Shown here: positions 45,263-54,805 of the stretch, one piece after another
How positions within the stretch are numbered: the stretch's first letter is position 1
Layout of the letters: each line of letters starts with the position of its first letter
Assembly: GCF_000744935.1 (NCBI RefSeq)
Contig: NZ_JQMW01000011.1
Span: 434,001-498,000 of the forward strand
Direction: 5' to 3'
Origin: Clostridium sp. KNHs214
GTDB taxonomy: Bacteria; Bacillota; Clostridia; Clostridiales; Clostridiaceae
Length of the DNA: 64,000 nucleotides
Program-made: the position numbers and the translations under genes
Notes under the pieces: generated by a model
The model's database searches: none
What the model was told of the DNA's origin: nothing
Seen by the model: the letters and a program-made list of their open reading frames with translations, nothing else

Positions 45263-45434
45263 TTGTATTCTCCTTTTTAGTGATAAATATTTTAAAATTA
45301 TGGTATTCTTTTGTCATGTTATTTTGTATTATGCAGTATTTATTTCAAAATTCCTTTAATATATGCTAATTTAATTATAAATTAAATTTAGAATTTGTCA
45401 CTATTTTTTAATAATATTTTATTATCTGTAGAAA

Positions 45435-47093
45435 TTAATATTCATAAAAACAACTTCCGCCAATAAATTCTCTTAATATAGAATTATCTGGAACATATTT
45501 ACCATCTAAATCTTTGAAAAACTTTAAGAAACTTTTCAATCTTAATGCCTCATAATAAACAGGGCTATTTGGTTTTACACAACTTAACTGCTCTAGTGCA
45601 TATTTTTTTAATATACATAATTCATAAACCAATGTAGAATTAAACATAATATCTGCTTCCTCTTGAAATACAAATATATTTTTTTCTTCTCCACGTTTTA
45701 TGGATGGCCACATGGCCAAAGTTTCTTCTGCTGCATATCCTCTTGATAAATAATCTCTAACCATTCTTCTTATTTTCCTCACATCAGTAGTAGCTATCCT
45801 ATTGTGATTATCTATATTTAACTGTGTAAGAGCACTTATATATATTTTAAATTTATTTTCTTTTGGTATAGTTGATGTAAGCATTTCATTTAAACCATGG
45901 ATTCCCTCTACCACTAATATGCCATTGTTTGGAACTTTCAATGTATTACCTAGCCATTCTCTTTTCCCTACTTTAAAATTAAAAGTAGGTATTTTTACTT
46001 CCTCACCTTTTAAAAGTCTATTTAAATGTTCATTAAATAGTTTTAAATCCAGTGCTTCTATAGATTCAAAATCGTATTCTCCATTTTCATCTTTTGGTGT
46101 GTCATCTCTGTCTACAAAATAATCATCCAATGATATTGGTATAGGCATTAATCCATTGACTCTAAGTTGAATTCCAAGTCTTCTTGAAAAAGTAGTTTTT
46201 CCTGAAGAAGATGGTCCTGCAATTAATACGATTTTAACTTTCTCTCTCTCATGAATTTTATCAGCAATAATAGCTATCTTTTTTTCATGTAGTGCCTCAG
46301 CTACCCTGACCATATTTATAATATCTCCATTTTCCACCTTGTCATTTAACGCTCCTACATCTCCTACATGAAGTATTTTTCCCCATTGTTCTGTTTCATA
46401 AAATATTTTTGCTAGCTTACTATATCCTTCATAGGTTGGTATAACATTTATATCATCTTGCGTTGGAAATCTTAAAATAACTCCTGTATTGTAATAAATC
46501 AAATCAAACAGCTTAAGTATTCCTGTAGAGTATGCCATAGGGCCGTAAAAATAATCGTATCTACCATCCATCCTATAAAGACTTACAGTATCTTTATTCA
46601 AATGGTTCAATAATCTAACCTTATCGTACATAGAATACTTTTTAAATATTTCTATAGCTTTTCCCTTATTTATGCTTACTTTTTCTATGTGTATGTCTGC
46701 ATTTATTATTTCTTGCATTCTATTTTTAATTCTTAAAATATCACCTTCATTTAGTTTTTCCTCTTTATGCACTTCTCCAAATATGCCCTTGCCTAAAGAG
46801 TGCTCTATGGTTACAGAAGCTTCTGGGAAAATATCATATACAGCTTTTATTAAAACAAATTGAAGACTTCTTATATATACTGACATACCCATATCTGTGG
46901 AGATATCCATTAATTCAAATTTACCTTCTTTTTCAATAGGAGAATTTAATTCAAATATGTCTTCATCTATTTTAGCTAAAATAAATGGAAATTTAATAGG
47001 GATATTATTCTCTTTCATAAATTCATAAAAACTAGTGCCTTCATTTACTTTTAAACTTTCACCGCTTTTCAAAGTTAATTCTAATTTATTCAA
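45435..47093 (-). CDS. Uridine-kinase-like nucleoside kinase with ThrRS-type N terminus
   Basis: 552 residues. Residues 1-60 are TGS-like and ~60-200 resemble the second additional (editing-associated) domain of threonyl-tRNA synthetase. About 285-500 is a uridine kinase/phosphoribulokinase P-loop domain with Walker A GPSSSGKTTFSRRL and SLDDYFVDRDDTP. This fused family is common in clostridia; the true substrate is not settled. The start is TTG at 47093 behind AGGAGATG. Confidence 0.85.
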   Translation of the reverse strand: MNKLELTLKSGESLKVNEGTSFYEFMKENNIPIKFPFILAKIDEDIFELNSPIEKEGKFELMDISTDMGMSVYIRSLQFVLIKAVYDIFPEASVTIEHSLGKGIFGEVHKEEKLNEGDILRIKNRMQEIINADIHIEKVSINKGKAIEIFKKYSMYDKVRLLNHLNKDTVSLYRMDGRYDYFYGPMAYSTGILKLFDLIYYNTGVILRFPTQDDINVIPTYEGYSKLAKIFYETEQWGKILHVGDVGALNDKVENGDIINMVRVAEALHEKKIAIIADKIHEREKVKIVLIAGPSSSGKTTFSRRLGIQLRVNGLMPIPISLDDYFVDRDDTPKDENGEYDFESIEALDLKLFNEHLNRLLKGEEVKIPTFNFKVGKREWLGNTLKVPNNGILVVEGIHGLNEMLTSTIPKENKFKIYISALTQLNIDNHNRIATTDVRKIRRMVRDYLSRGYAAEETLAMWPSIKRGEEKNIFVFQEEADIMFNSTLVYELCILKKYALEQLSCVKPNSPVYYEALRLKSFLKFFKDLDGKYVPDNSILREFIGGSCFYEY

Positions 47094-47217
47094 AAAATCA
47101 TCTCCTAAAATTTAGTGTTAATAATATTATACTTTAAAGTTTATTAAAAGTAGCTTTTTATGTGTTATATTTTTGTTACTTTAGATAAAAACTATAACTA
47201 CATGGGAGGTAATATTT

Positions 47218-47910
47218 ATGTTTGTTTTAATTTTTAGAACTACTATTCTATATTTTATATCTATTTTAGCTCTAAGATTAATGGGTAAAAGGCAAATAGG
47301 CGAACTTCAGCCCTTTGAATTAGTTATAGCCATCATGATATCCGAGCTGGCCTCTATGCCCATGCAGGATAGCAGGATGCCTTTAATTAATGGTATAATA
47401 CCCGTTCTAACATTGCTCATACTGCAAATAATTATTTCCGTAGTTCAGTTAAAAAGTGAAAAAGTTCAAAAACTAATTTGCGGTAAACCAAGCATACTTA
47501 TACAAGATGGAAAAATAAATATACAAGAACTTAGACATCAAAGAATTAATGTTAACGACTTAATGGAAGAGCTTAGATTAAATGGCTATTTTGATATACA
47601 AGATATTGAATATGCTATTTTAGAAACTAGCGGACAGCTTTCAATAATACCTAACTCTCAATTGACTCCAGTTAAAAGACAAGATTTAGGTATAAATGTT
47701 CCTCAAGAAAAACTTCCAATTACCTTAATATTAGATGGAAAAATCAATGAAGAAAATTTAAGTAAAACAAATAAAAATATGAATTGGTTAAATAATCAAC
47801 TGCATAAAAATAATATAAATTCTGCAAGTGAAGTATTTATAGGTATATTAGATTCCGGCAGCAATTTTTATTATCAACTTAGAGATAATCAGAGGAGTGA
47901 TAAATCATGA
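47218..47910 (+). CDS. DUF421 (YetF-like) membrane protein
   Basis: 230 residues: three N-terminal membrane helices (LRLMGKRQIGELQPFELVIAI follows the first) and a cytoplasmic YetF-type domain (LICGKPSILIQDGKINIQEL, FDIQDIEYAILETSGQLSII). GGGAGGTAA precedes the ATG. It is coupled to the next gene by a 4-base overlap. Function unknown; B. subtilis relatives have been linked to spore and stress membranes. Confidence 0.9.
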   Translation: MFVLIFRTTILYFISILALRLMGKRQIGELQPFELVIAIMISELASMPMQDSRMPLINGIIPVLTLLILQIIISVVQLKSEKVQKLICGKPSILIQDGKINIQELRHQRINVNDLMEELRLNGYFDIQDIEYAILETSGQLSIIPNSQLTPVKRQDLGINVPQEKLPITLILDGKINEENLSKTNKNMNWLNNQLHKNNINSASEVFIGILDSGSNFYYQLRDNQRSDKS

Positions 47911-48287
47911 AAAATATAGTAATCTCCTTTATAATATTTATATTAATGATATTTGGCATTGCATTTTCCACCCGCTACATGACCTCTGTATGCAATAATC
48001 TTCTTCAAAAGAATGCCAAACTAGAACAAATTGTAGAGGAGGAAGCTTGGGAGCATGGATATAACGATTCAGTAAAACTATTAAATGCTTGGGAAAAAGA
48101 ATATGATAAATTAACAGTATTTGTACATCATGAAAAAATAGATGCTATAAACAATGAACTACTCCAATTAACTCAATATGTTCAATGTAAGGATAAATCT
48201 GAATCCTTAGCAAAAATTCATGTAGTAAAAACTTATTTAAAAAACATAATAGACTCTGAAAAAATTAATATACAAAATATATTTTAA
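47907..48287 (+). CDS. DUF4363 family protein
   Basis: 126 residues: a single N-terminal membrane helix and an all-helical extracytoplasmic part (EHGYNDSVKLLNAWEKEYDKL, FVHHEKIDAINNELLQL). DUF4363 genes regularly follow DUF421 genes, as here (ATGA overlap), suggesting a complex. Function unknown. Confidence 0.82.
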   Translation: MKNIVISFIIFILMIFGIAFSTRYMTSVCNNLLQKNAKLEQIVEEEAWEHGYNDSVKLLNAWEKEYDKLTVFVHHEKIDAINNELLQLTQYVQCKDKSESLAKIHVVKTYLKNIIDSEKINIQNIF

Positions 48288-48583
48288 CATGCACACATAA
48301 TATATCTTAACATATATTTATAATTAGCATACACTATATTTGGTTTTTATAGAAAAATAGTGTATAATATTATTGTATTTATTGTATATTAATTATATTC
48401 AACGTGAGCATAATATGCTATATTTAATACTTATGTAAAGTATCCATAATAAAACCTTTGTTGATTATGCAAACAGTACTTTATAATAGCCTTAATGGCA
48501 TTACTTTATTAAGTTTATAAAATAAATTATAATAAGTATAGAAAATATTTTTTTAATGTTTTATAATATTAAGTGTAACTAGT
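48288..48583. other. fba upstream region
   Basis: Very AT-rich. It contains several TATAAT hexamers, the one at 48562-48567 being best placed for fba. No terminator for the DUF4363 gene was found with confidence. Confidence 0.4.
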
Positions 48584-48598
48584 TGTCCCAGTGGGACA
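48584..48598 (+). promoter_or_regulatory. Candidate CggR-type operator of fba
   Basis: Perfect palindrome TGTCCCA-G-TGGGACA, followed by a further half-site TATGTCC at 48602-48608. It lies 16-30 bases downstream of a TATAAT, where a bound repressor would block fba. GGGACA half-sites resemble CggR operators of glycolytic genes. The regulator assignment is inference. Confidence 0.55.
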
Positions 48599-48635
48599 CA
48601 GTATGTCCTAAACATATTTGAAAGGTGGTATATAA

Positions 48636-49583
48636 ATGGCATTAGTAACTACTAAAAAAATGTTCCAAAAAGCTTTTGAAGGCAAATACGCAATAGGAGC
48701 TTTCAACATTAACAACTTAGAAATAATTCAAGGTGTAGTAAGAGGTTGTAAAGCTAGAAATTCTGCAGTTATACTTCAAGTATCAAAGGGCGCTCTAAAA
48801 TACGCTGGAGCTAGCTATTTGAAAAAAATGGTTGACGCTGCTATAGAAGAAACTGGTATAGATGTAGCTCTTCACTTAGATCATGGTCCAGATTTTGAAA
48901 CAGTAAAAGAAGTTATAGATGCTGGATTCACTTCTGTTATGTTTGATGGTTCTCACTATGATTTTGAAGAAAACATAAAAAGAACAAAAGAAATAGTAGA
49001 ATACGCTCACGAAAGAGGAGTTGTAGTTGAAGCTGAACTTGGAAGACTTGCCGGAGTAGAAGACGACGTTAAAGTTGCTGAACATGAAGCTATATACACT
49101 GATCCAGATGAAGCTTTAGAATTTGTTAAAAGAACTGGTGTTGATTCTTTAGCTATAGCTATAGGAACAAGCCACGGTGCTTATAAATTTAAAGGAGAGG
49201 CTAAACTAAGATTTGACATTCTTCAACAAATCACTGATAAGTTAGACGCTAATGGATTCAAAAACTATCCAATAGTTCTTCACGGAGCTTCTGCTGTAGA
49301 TCCTATGTATGTTGAAATGTGCAACAATTATGGCGGAAACATAGCTGGTGCCAAAGGTGTTCCAGCTGAAATGTTAAGAAAAGCTTCTTCAATGTCTGTA
49401 TGCAAAATAAACATGGATACTGATTTAAGATTAGCTATGACTGGTTCTATAAGAAAAGTATTTGGTGAAAATCCAAAGGAATTTGACCCAAGAAAATACT
49501 TAGGGCCTGCTAGAGATGCAATACAAAAATTAGTTGAAGGTAAAATAGACAATATATTAGGTTCTGAAAACTCAAATAACTAA
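48636..49583 (+). CDS. fba: Class II fructose-1,6-bisphosphate aldolase
   Basis: 315 residues. Zn2+-binding and catalytic blocks are present: HLDHG near residue 82, VMFDGSHYDFEENI near 102, VEAELGRLAGVED near 131, GTSHGAYKF near 179, LHGASAVDP near 212 and KINMDTDLRLA near 256. It cleaves fructose-1,6-bisphosphate to dihydroxyacetone phosphate and glyceraldehyde-3-phosphate. AAAGGTGG precedes the ATG. Single-gene unit. Confidence 0.96.
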   Translation: MALVTTKKMFQKAFEGKYAIGAFNINNLEIIQGVVRGCKARNSAVILQVSKGALKYAGASYLKKMVDAAIEETGIDVALHLDHGPDFETVKEVIDAGFTSVMFDGSHYDFEENIKRTKEIVEYAHERGVVVEAELGRLAGVEDDVKVAEHEAIYTDPDEALEFVKRTGVDSLAIAIGTSHGAYKFKGEAKLRFDILQQITDKLDANGFKNYPIVLHGASAVDPMYVEMCNNYGGNIAGAKGVPAEMLRKASSMSVCKINMDTDLRLAMTGSIRKVFGENPKEFDPRKYLGPARDAIQKLVEGKIDNILGSENSNN

Positions 49584-49589
49584 TTTCTC

Positions 49590-49656
49590 TATTAATTTCC
49601 AGTCACCAATCTCTAATCCCCATACTCATTTGAGGATTAGGGACTAGGGATTGGGA
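49590..49656. repeat. Dispersed ctaatccc-type repeat, palindromic copy
   Basis: CCAATCTCTAATCCCCAT...GGATTAGGGACTAGGGATTGG forms an inverted pair between fba and the ndpA-like gene. Because the two genes converge it may also act as a shared terminator. Confidence 0.55.
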
Positions 49657-49669
49657 ATTATTATTTTGC

Positions 49670-50704
49670 TTATTTTTCAATATAATTCTTAACAAATTTT
49701 ATTACCATGTTTATAGTTCCATCTCCATTCCTTTGGATTTCAAATCTACTATTATCTCCATAGGTTTCCTCGTCAATATATAAATCTATATCTTTATCTA
49801 TTTTAAGTCTAACCCTTTTTAACTTTTTCTCAACCCATTCTTTATCAACTTTTATTTCATCTTCTACTCCAGATTCTTTAACAAAACCTCTAAAGTTATC
49901 TCTAACTTCTGGCTCTAGAAATAATTCATCACTTATGGCATTTACATCTACCACATCTCCGTTTTTTACCCTTTTTTTAATAGTAGTTCTCACTTTTTCA
50001 GCTACATCTGCATTTTCACTTAAATTATTTCTAGTCCATTTTTCCGCAGCATTTAAAAAATTTTTTGTCATATCCCTTTCATTATTTATTATAAAGCAGC
50101 CTAAATAATTATTTATAAAGTAATTAGAGCCATACTCTTCTTTATCCTTGGTCTTTTTCTGTTTATCCAAAACCATTAAATCTACTTCATTATCCTCATT
50201 CAATAATTTTATAAAAGCAGCCTTTTGAATTTTTTGACCACTGGTTGGAAGTCCTGTAAGCTGAGCTACTATATCTATATCAAATTTTCCATCCTTAAAC
50301 TCTACCTTATGGGAATAATTTTTTATATAGTCCATTTTAAGAATACCTAGCATAGGTCCATATTCTGTGGATATACTCACTACAATAAGATCACAAGAAG
50401 GTATATTTCCATTAGATTTCATAAGAGAAAACATTTGATTAGCTAATTCCTTTGAAACCTCTAAAAGACTATTCTCTCCTTTTAAATATTCCTGGGACAA
50501 ATCTTTTATAACATTTCTATTTTGTTTAAAAGAAGCATATTTTAACTCTTCATCCTTAAATACCTTTTGAACATGCTTTAATAGAAATTCATATATTTCA
50601 TCATTTATAGTTAACACACGTTCATTTAATAATGGCTCATGTCCATTATTATCCAATACATGTATTATGCCTTCATTTATAGCTATATCATTTACGTATT
50701 CCAT
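49670..50704 (-). CDS. 37-kDa nucleoid-associated protein (NdpA/YejK family)
   Basis: 344 residues with the NdpA-type opening (VNDIAINEGIIHVLDNN) and core (LGILKMDYIKNYSHKVEF; SNYFINNYLGCFIINNERDMTKNF). Relatives such as E. coli YejK bind the nucleoid and modulate topoisomerases. The ATG at 50702-50704 is preferred because GGGTGG lies 7 bases upstream; a GTG three codons before overlaps it. Confidence 0.85.
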   Translation of the reverse strand: MEYVNDIAINEGIIHVLDNNGHEPLLNERVLTINDEIYEFLLKHVQKVFKDEELKYASFKQNRNVIKDLSQEYLKGENSLLEVSKELANQMFSLMKSNGNIPSCDLIVVSISTEYGPMLGILKMDYIKNYSHKVEFKDGKFDIDIVAQLTGLPTSGQKIQKAAFIKLLNEDNEVDLMVLDKQKKTKDKEEYGSNYFINNYLGCFIINNERDMTKNFLNAAEKWTRNNLSENADVAEKVRTTIKKRVKNGDVVDVNAISDELFLEPEVRDNFRGFVKESGVEDEIKVDKEWVEKKLKRVRLKIDKDIDLYIDEETYGDNSRFEIQRNGDGTINMVIKFVKNYIEK

Positions 50705-50999
50705 ATTTACCACCCTTTTTCACTAAACTTCACATTAATACAAATAAAAAACTGTAGCATAACTTCTAATTTTTATTTACAATTTTAGTAGTTATGATTT
50801 ATACGGTATTTTTTCTCATTTATGGCTATAATAATAAAAAGTATACTTTATGTAAAAACTTATACATAAGTACACTTGCTCTAAAAAAATAATATCATAA
50901 CATTAGTATGTTTACAAATTGAGTTGTTTAATCTAAAATTATATGAAATAATGTAAATTACACTATTTATATTCAGTATACATGTAAACGCATGATAAT
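50705..50999. other. Gene-free region before MITE copy 1
   Basis: AT-rich sequence between the divergently placed ndpA-like gene and the first 311-bp element. Apart from the target duplication ATGATAAT at 50992-50999, nothing specific was seen. Confidence 0.4.
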
Positions 51000-51310
51000 G
51001 ATTATCCCACAATAAGTATTACATTGCTTGAATTATGAAATTTCTCTGGAATGAGTTGCATAAGAAGCGAAGGAACTATTTAAATTTAATTTTAGAAATT
51101 CTTCTTTTAGACAGATAAAATTATCGTAACCCTTAAAAGGACGCCAGGCTAGCGAACCTGAGGCAGGACGCTGAATGTGAGCGTTAGATAATTTTATATG
51201 GCTAAAAGATTAGAATTTCTTAAATTAAATTTATTGTTCCAAGCTCTTATGCGAGTCATGGAGGAGAAATTTCATAATTCCATTACATTGTACCTTATTG
51301 TGGGTTAATC
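51000..51310. mobile_element. 311-bp palindromic MITE, copy 1
   Basis: Terminal inverted repeats GATTATCCCACAATAAG / CTTATTGTGGGTTAATC, with imperfect pairing continuing through both ~140-base arms to a GC-rich centre (GGACGCCAGGC ... GAGGCAGGACGC). It is flanked by an 8-bp direct repeat ATGATAAT (50992-50999 and 51311-51318), a target-site duplication. No coding capacity. Almost the same 311 bases recur at 52218-52528. Confidence 0.88.
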
Positions 51311-51361
51311 ATGATAATTAATTTATGTATTTAACATGTAAAAATAAAAAGGAGCAACATT

Positions 51362-52099
51362 ATGAGAAACATAAAATTAACCATTCAATATGATGGAACT
51401 AAATATCAAGGTTGGCAGAGACTTGGAAGTACCTCCAATACCATACAACAAAAGATGGAAAGCATTCTAAATTTATTTACTAAAGAAAAAGTAGAACTTA
51501 TATGCTCAGGGAGAACCGATGCAGGAGTGCATGCAGAAAATGCCATAGCAAACTTTAAAACAAATTGCACCGCCTCCACAGAAGATATTTTTCACTATTG
51601 CAATACATATATGCCAAAGGACATAGTAATAAAAAAAGTGGAAGAAGTAGATGAAAACTTTCATTCTAGGTATAATGCAAAGGCAAAAATATATACATAT
51701 AAAATATGCAATAATGTATTTCATGATGTATTTACAAGAAAGTATTCTTATCATATTCCTACTAAATTAAACATTAATAAAATGAGAGAAGGAGCTTCTT
51801 TTTTAATAGGTGAGCATGATTTCAAATCTTTTACAGCACTAAAATCTAAAAAGAAATCTACTGTTAGAAAGATTTATTCCATTGACATAATGGAGGTAGA
51901 TGGAAATATAGATATGATTTTTCATGGAAATGGCTTTCTATACAAAATGGTTAGAATATTATCTGGCACACTTATAGAAATAGGTCTTGGAAACATATCC
52001 CCTAATTCCATACCTAATTTATTATCCCTAAAGGACCGCAGCGAGTCTGGTCCTACAGCCCCAGCTCATGGACTTTTTTTAACTAGGGTAATTTATTAA
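51362..52099 (+). CDS. truA: tRNA pseudouridine(38-40) synthase
   Basis: 245 residues. QYDGTKYQGWQR at the N terminus, catalytic Asp in SGRTDAGVHA (near residue 52), FHSRYNAKAKIYTYKI near 99 and FLYKMVRILSGTLIEIG near 195. It isomerises uridines 38-40 of the anticodon arm of many tRNAs. AAAGGAG precedes the ATG. It sits alone between two direct copies of a 311-bp MITE. Confidence 0.96.
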   Translation: MRNIKLTIQYDGTKYQGWQRLGSTSNTIQQKMESILNLFTKEKVELICSGRTDAGVHAENAIANFKTNCTASTEDIFHYCNTYMPKDIVIKKVEEVDENFHSRYNAKAKIYTYKICNNVFHDVFTRKYSYHIPTKLNINKMREGASFLIGEHDFKSFTALKSKKKSTVRKIYSIDIMEVDGNIDMIFHGNGFLYKMVRILSGTLIEIGLGNISPNSIPNLLSLKDRSESGPTAPAHGLFLTRVIY

Positions 52100-52217
52100 A
52101 TAAGAATTACAATATAAATGCCATAAGAAAATTCTACTTTTAGTTTTAATAACAAAGAGATAATATTTGTATAAATATGTATATTGTATTACATTCATGA
52201 TATAATTAGTATAAAAT

Positions 52218-52528
52218 GATTATCCCACAATAAGTATTACATTGCTTGAATTATGAAATTTCTCTGGAATGACTTGCATAAGAAGCGAAGGAACTATTTA
52301 AATTTAATTTTAGAAATTCTTCTTTTAGACAGATAAAATTATCGTAAGCCTGGCAAGGACGCCAGGCTACCGAACCTGAGGCAGGACCCTGAATGTGAGC
52401 GTTAGATAATTTTATATGGCTAAAAGATTAGAATTTCTTAAATTAAATTTATTGTTCCTAGATCTTATGCAAGTCATGGAGGAGAAATTTCATAATTCCA
52501 TTACATTCTACCTTATTGTGGGTTAATC
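52218..52528. mobile_element. 311-bp palindromic MITE, copy 2
   Basis: Same length and orientation as copy 1, with only scattered differences (mostly around the centre, AAGCCTGGCAAGGACGCCAG). It is flanked by a 7-bp direct repeat ATAAAAT (52211-52217 and 52529-52535). The closeness of the copies suggests recent activity. Confidence 0.88.
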
Positions 52529-52544
52529 ATAAAATAAGTTATAA

Positions 52545-54006
52545 ACTTAACTTCTTTAATTTTAAAAGCTAAAAATCCATTTATGGATAAATATTTATAT
52601 ATATGAATATTATTACATTGGTAATACTTATAGTTATCCTATAAATAACTAACAAATTTTTCTAACAGGCTAACTTTAGCTCGGTAAGTACTTTTTCTAT
52701 AGGTACATCTTTTTTAGCTTGCTCATAAACAAAATATACTAGTTCTTTAGCCGCTAGGCTTTTGATGGATTTTATGGTATCTCCAATTGTTTTAAGCTCC
52801 TTAAGATGATATAACCTATAAATCTCTAGGAAATTGATTGCTAAAAATGTAAGCAGAAAGTATCTCTCGATAGAGAGTATACCTTGAACTTTATATTCAT
52901 CAAATCCTAAGTGTGTTTTAAGATATTTGTAGTTAGTTTCAATACTCCATCTTTTTAGATAGTATTTTATTATAGCCTCGTTGTTAAGTTCTACATCCGT
53001 AGACATTAGGTATACAGGATCTTTGAAGCCATCTCCATCAACTTCATAGCAAATTAAGGCTGTTGCATTTTCAAACTTTGAAACTTTACCTTCGTATCTA
53101 TATATTCTATACTCAGTACCTTCGATGGTAACTACATCTAAGGTAGCTGGATTTATATATTTAGCGAATTCCTTAATTTGCATTGTGATTCCTAATGGAG
53201 AAATTTTTCTGTTAGATTTTAAAGCACCAATAAGGTTAAAACCTTTTAGCATACAACCGTTTATTAACTTTTCGCTAGTATACCAACTGTCAACAAGACA
53301 ATATACTTTATCGCAGTTAGTAGGTTTTTCAAAAGAACTAATAAAATTTAAAGCTATATCCGACTTTCCCATAAAAGTTTTATTGTGTTTTTTGCAGTTT
53401 TCTTCACTTAAATAAGGCTTGTAGGTTAAAGGGATAGACATATTCCCTGCAACAAAATTAGAAGTAACTACACAGTGAGACCAAAGAGTTTTACCTTCTG
53501 TATGGCAGTGATTATAGCTTAATCCTTGCATTTTCTTTGCTTGTATTTTAGGATTCACGGTATCATCTATCACTAAGAATCCTACGGATTTTGATTTTAT
53601 GAGTTTATTGAAATGTAAATTTAAATAGTTAATGCGATTTCTATCAATGAGACTATCGTCCCACTTGGAGTGACTCAAAAATCTATATATTGAGCTACTA
53701 CTTTTAGCAGTTAGTATATGTTCTGAGATTTTAAGTAAAGACTTTGTGCCATCTAAATTTATTAATCCATTAATAATAGTGGTTATATGATGAAATTGCG
53801 GTTTACTCATTCCATAATTTACATCATTTAAGTAATTGTAAAGTTCATCATTAATGGATATAATATTATTAAATTTATTTGGCATACTGACCACCTCCGG
53901 GTAATATTTGTGTTGTAACTTATATTTTACACGGAAAAAGTCAGTGTGCCATATTTATTTTTTGGTAATAGTACCAATTCAACTTTTTATTTTGCAGAAG
54001 TTAAGT
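52545..54006. mobile_element. Insertion sequence with IS4/IS701-type transposase
   Basis: Imperfect terminal inverted repeats start ACTTAACTTCT (52545-52555) and end AGAAGTTAAGT (53996-54006), with weaker matches further in. TATAA occurs on both sides (52540-52544, 54007-54011) as a probable 5-bp target duplication. Total 1462 bp, one transposase gene. It lies 16 bases beyond MITE copy 2. Confidence 0.75.
52662..53885 (-). CDS. DDE transposase (IS4 superfamily, IS701-like)
   Basis: About 407 residues, apparently intact. Catalytic acidic residues can be read in VIDDTVNPK (first D), CLVDSWYTSE (second D) and YLKRWSIETNYKYLK (E of the Y-x2-R-W-x-I-E block). The N-terminal part resembles IS701-type helper domains (SSSIYRFLSHSKWDDS). 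The start is the ATG at 53883-53885 behind CGGAGG; a GTG three codons earlier overlaps it. Precise IS family not established. Confidence 0.85.
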   Translation of the reverse strand: MPNKFNNIISINDELYNYLNDVNYGMSKPQFHHITTIINGLINLDGTKSLLKISEHILTAKSSSSIYRFLSHSKWDDSLIDRNRINYLNLHFNKLIKSKSVGFLVIDDTVNPKIQAKKMQGLSYNHCHTEGKTLWSHCVVTSNFVAGNMSIPLTYKPYLSEENCKKHNKTFMGKSDIALNFISSFEKPTNCDKVYCLVDSWYTSEKLINGCMLKGFNLIGALKSNRKISPLGITMQIKEFAKYINPATLDVVTIEGTEYRIYRYEGKVSKFENATALICYEVDGDGFKDPVYLMSTDVELNNEAIIKYYLKRWSIETNYKYLKTHLGFDEYKVQGILSIERYFLLTFLAINFLEIYRLYHLKELKTIGDTIKSIKSLAAKELVYFVYEQAKKDVPIEKVLTELKLAC

Positions 54007-54031
54007 TATAAATTAATATTGAGGTGGTTTT

Positions 54032-54256
54032 ATGAAAAAACTAAATAATTATCACTCATTTGGTTTAATTTTTATTGCAATTTACTTATTTACAAATCAT
54101 AATTCTATCTTACCTGATATTTTAAACGGTTTTTGCTTAGGTATTGGTATTGTACTTACATTAATAGGTATATATGCTTATAATCATGACATCTCTAAAA
54201 TTAGAAACTATAAAATATCTCTTCTAAAAAAATATTTAAGATTTAATAAGGACTAA
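54032..54256 (+). CDS. Small two-helix membrane protein
   Basis: 74 residues with two hydrophobic helices (about 8-22 and 30-52) and a basic C terminus. GAGGTGG lies 4 bases before the ATG, and a strong terminator follows, so it is likely expressed. Family not recognised. It begins just outside the insertion sequence. Confidence 0.65.
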   Translation: MKKLNNYHSFGLIFIAIYLFTNHNSILPDILNGFCLGIGIVLTLIGIYAYNHDISKIRNYKISLLKKYLRFNKD

Positions 54257-54259
54257 AAT

Positions 54260-54298
54260 AAAGACTCTAATTTTACAATATATAAAATTAGAGTCTTT
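54260..54298 (+). terminator. Terminator of the small membrane protein gene
   Basis: AAAGACTCTAATTTTA / TAAAATTAGAGTCTTT, 16-bp perfect stem, then GCTTTTTT. Confidence 0.9.
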
Positions 54299-54387
54299 GC
54301 TTTTTTATTAAATTTTTTATAATGTAATGAAAAAAATTAACCTTAATTCTCAATTATTCCTAGCACGCTAGCCCACTAACTTCCGTT

Positions 54388-54666
54388 CTATTTTAGTGAA
54401 TTCATCATTGTAGTAGATTTACTTTTAGCTTGTTGAACTTCATTGTCTTGAGCATCTTTAGTTTGATACCATCCTTTTTGTCTCATGGCGTCATAAACTT
54501 TATATTGAATATCTTGTGTACGACTAAAGTTATCCACTAATACATTTCTTAAATTTGGACATGATGATTCAGTTATTCCAGTGCTATAAGCTGATATAAC
54601 TTGTTTTTCTGTAGCAAGTATATCTTGCATTAACTCTTGTTCTGTAAATGATGGTTGATGTGTCAT
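54388..54666 (-). CDS. CotF-like spore coat protein
   Basis: 92 residues of the Coat_F ferritin-like type: FTEQELMQDILATEKQVISAY at the N terminus and QDIQYKVYDAMRQKGWYQTK in the middle. Such proteins are laid down in the spore coat. GAAAGGATG precedes the ATG. The next gene upstream encodes a related small helical protein. Confidence 0.82.
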   Translation of the reverse strand: MTHQPSFTEQELMQDILATEKQVISAYSTGITESSCPNLRNVLVDNFSRTQDIQYKVYDAMRQKGWYQTKDAQDNEVQQAKSKSTTMMNSLK

Positions 54667-54805
54667 TTAATATCATCCTTTCTTAATTTATATTTTTACC
54701 TTCCCAAATAGCTTCTATAAATAACTCATTTAAAAAAACTTATAAATTTTATTTAATTGATATGTGATATTTTATTTCTGAATAAAAATAAAGCTACCTT
54801 AATAT

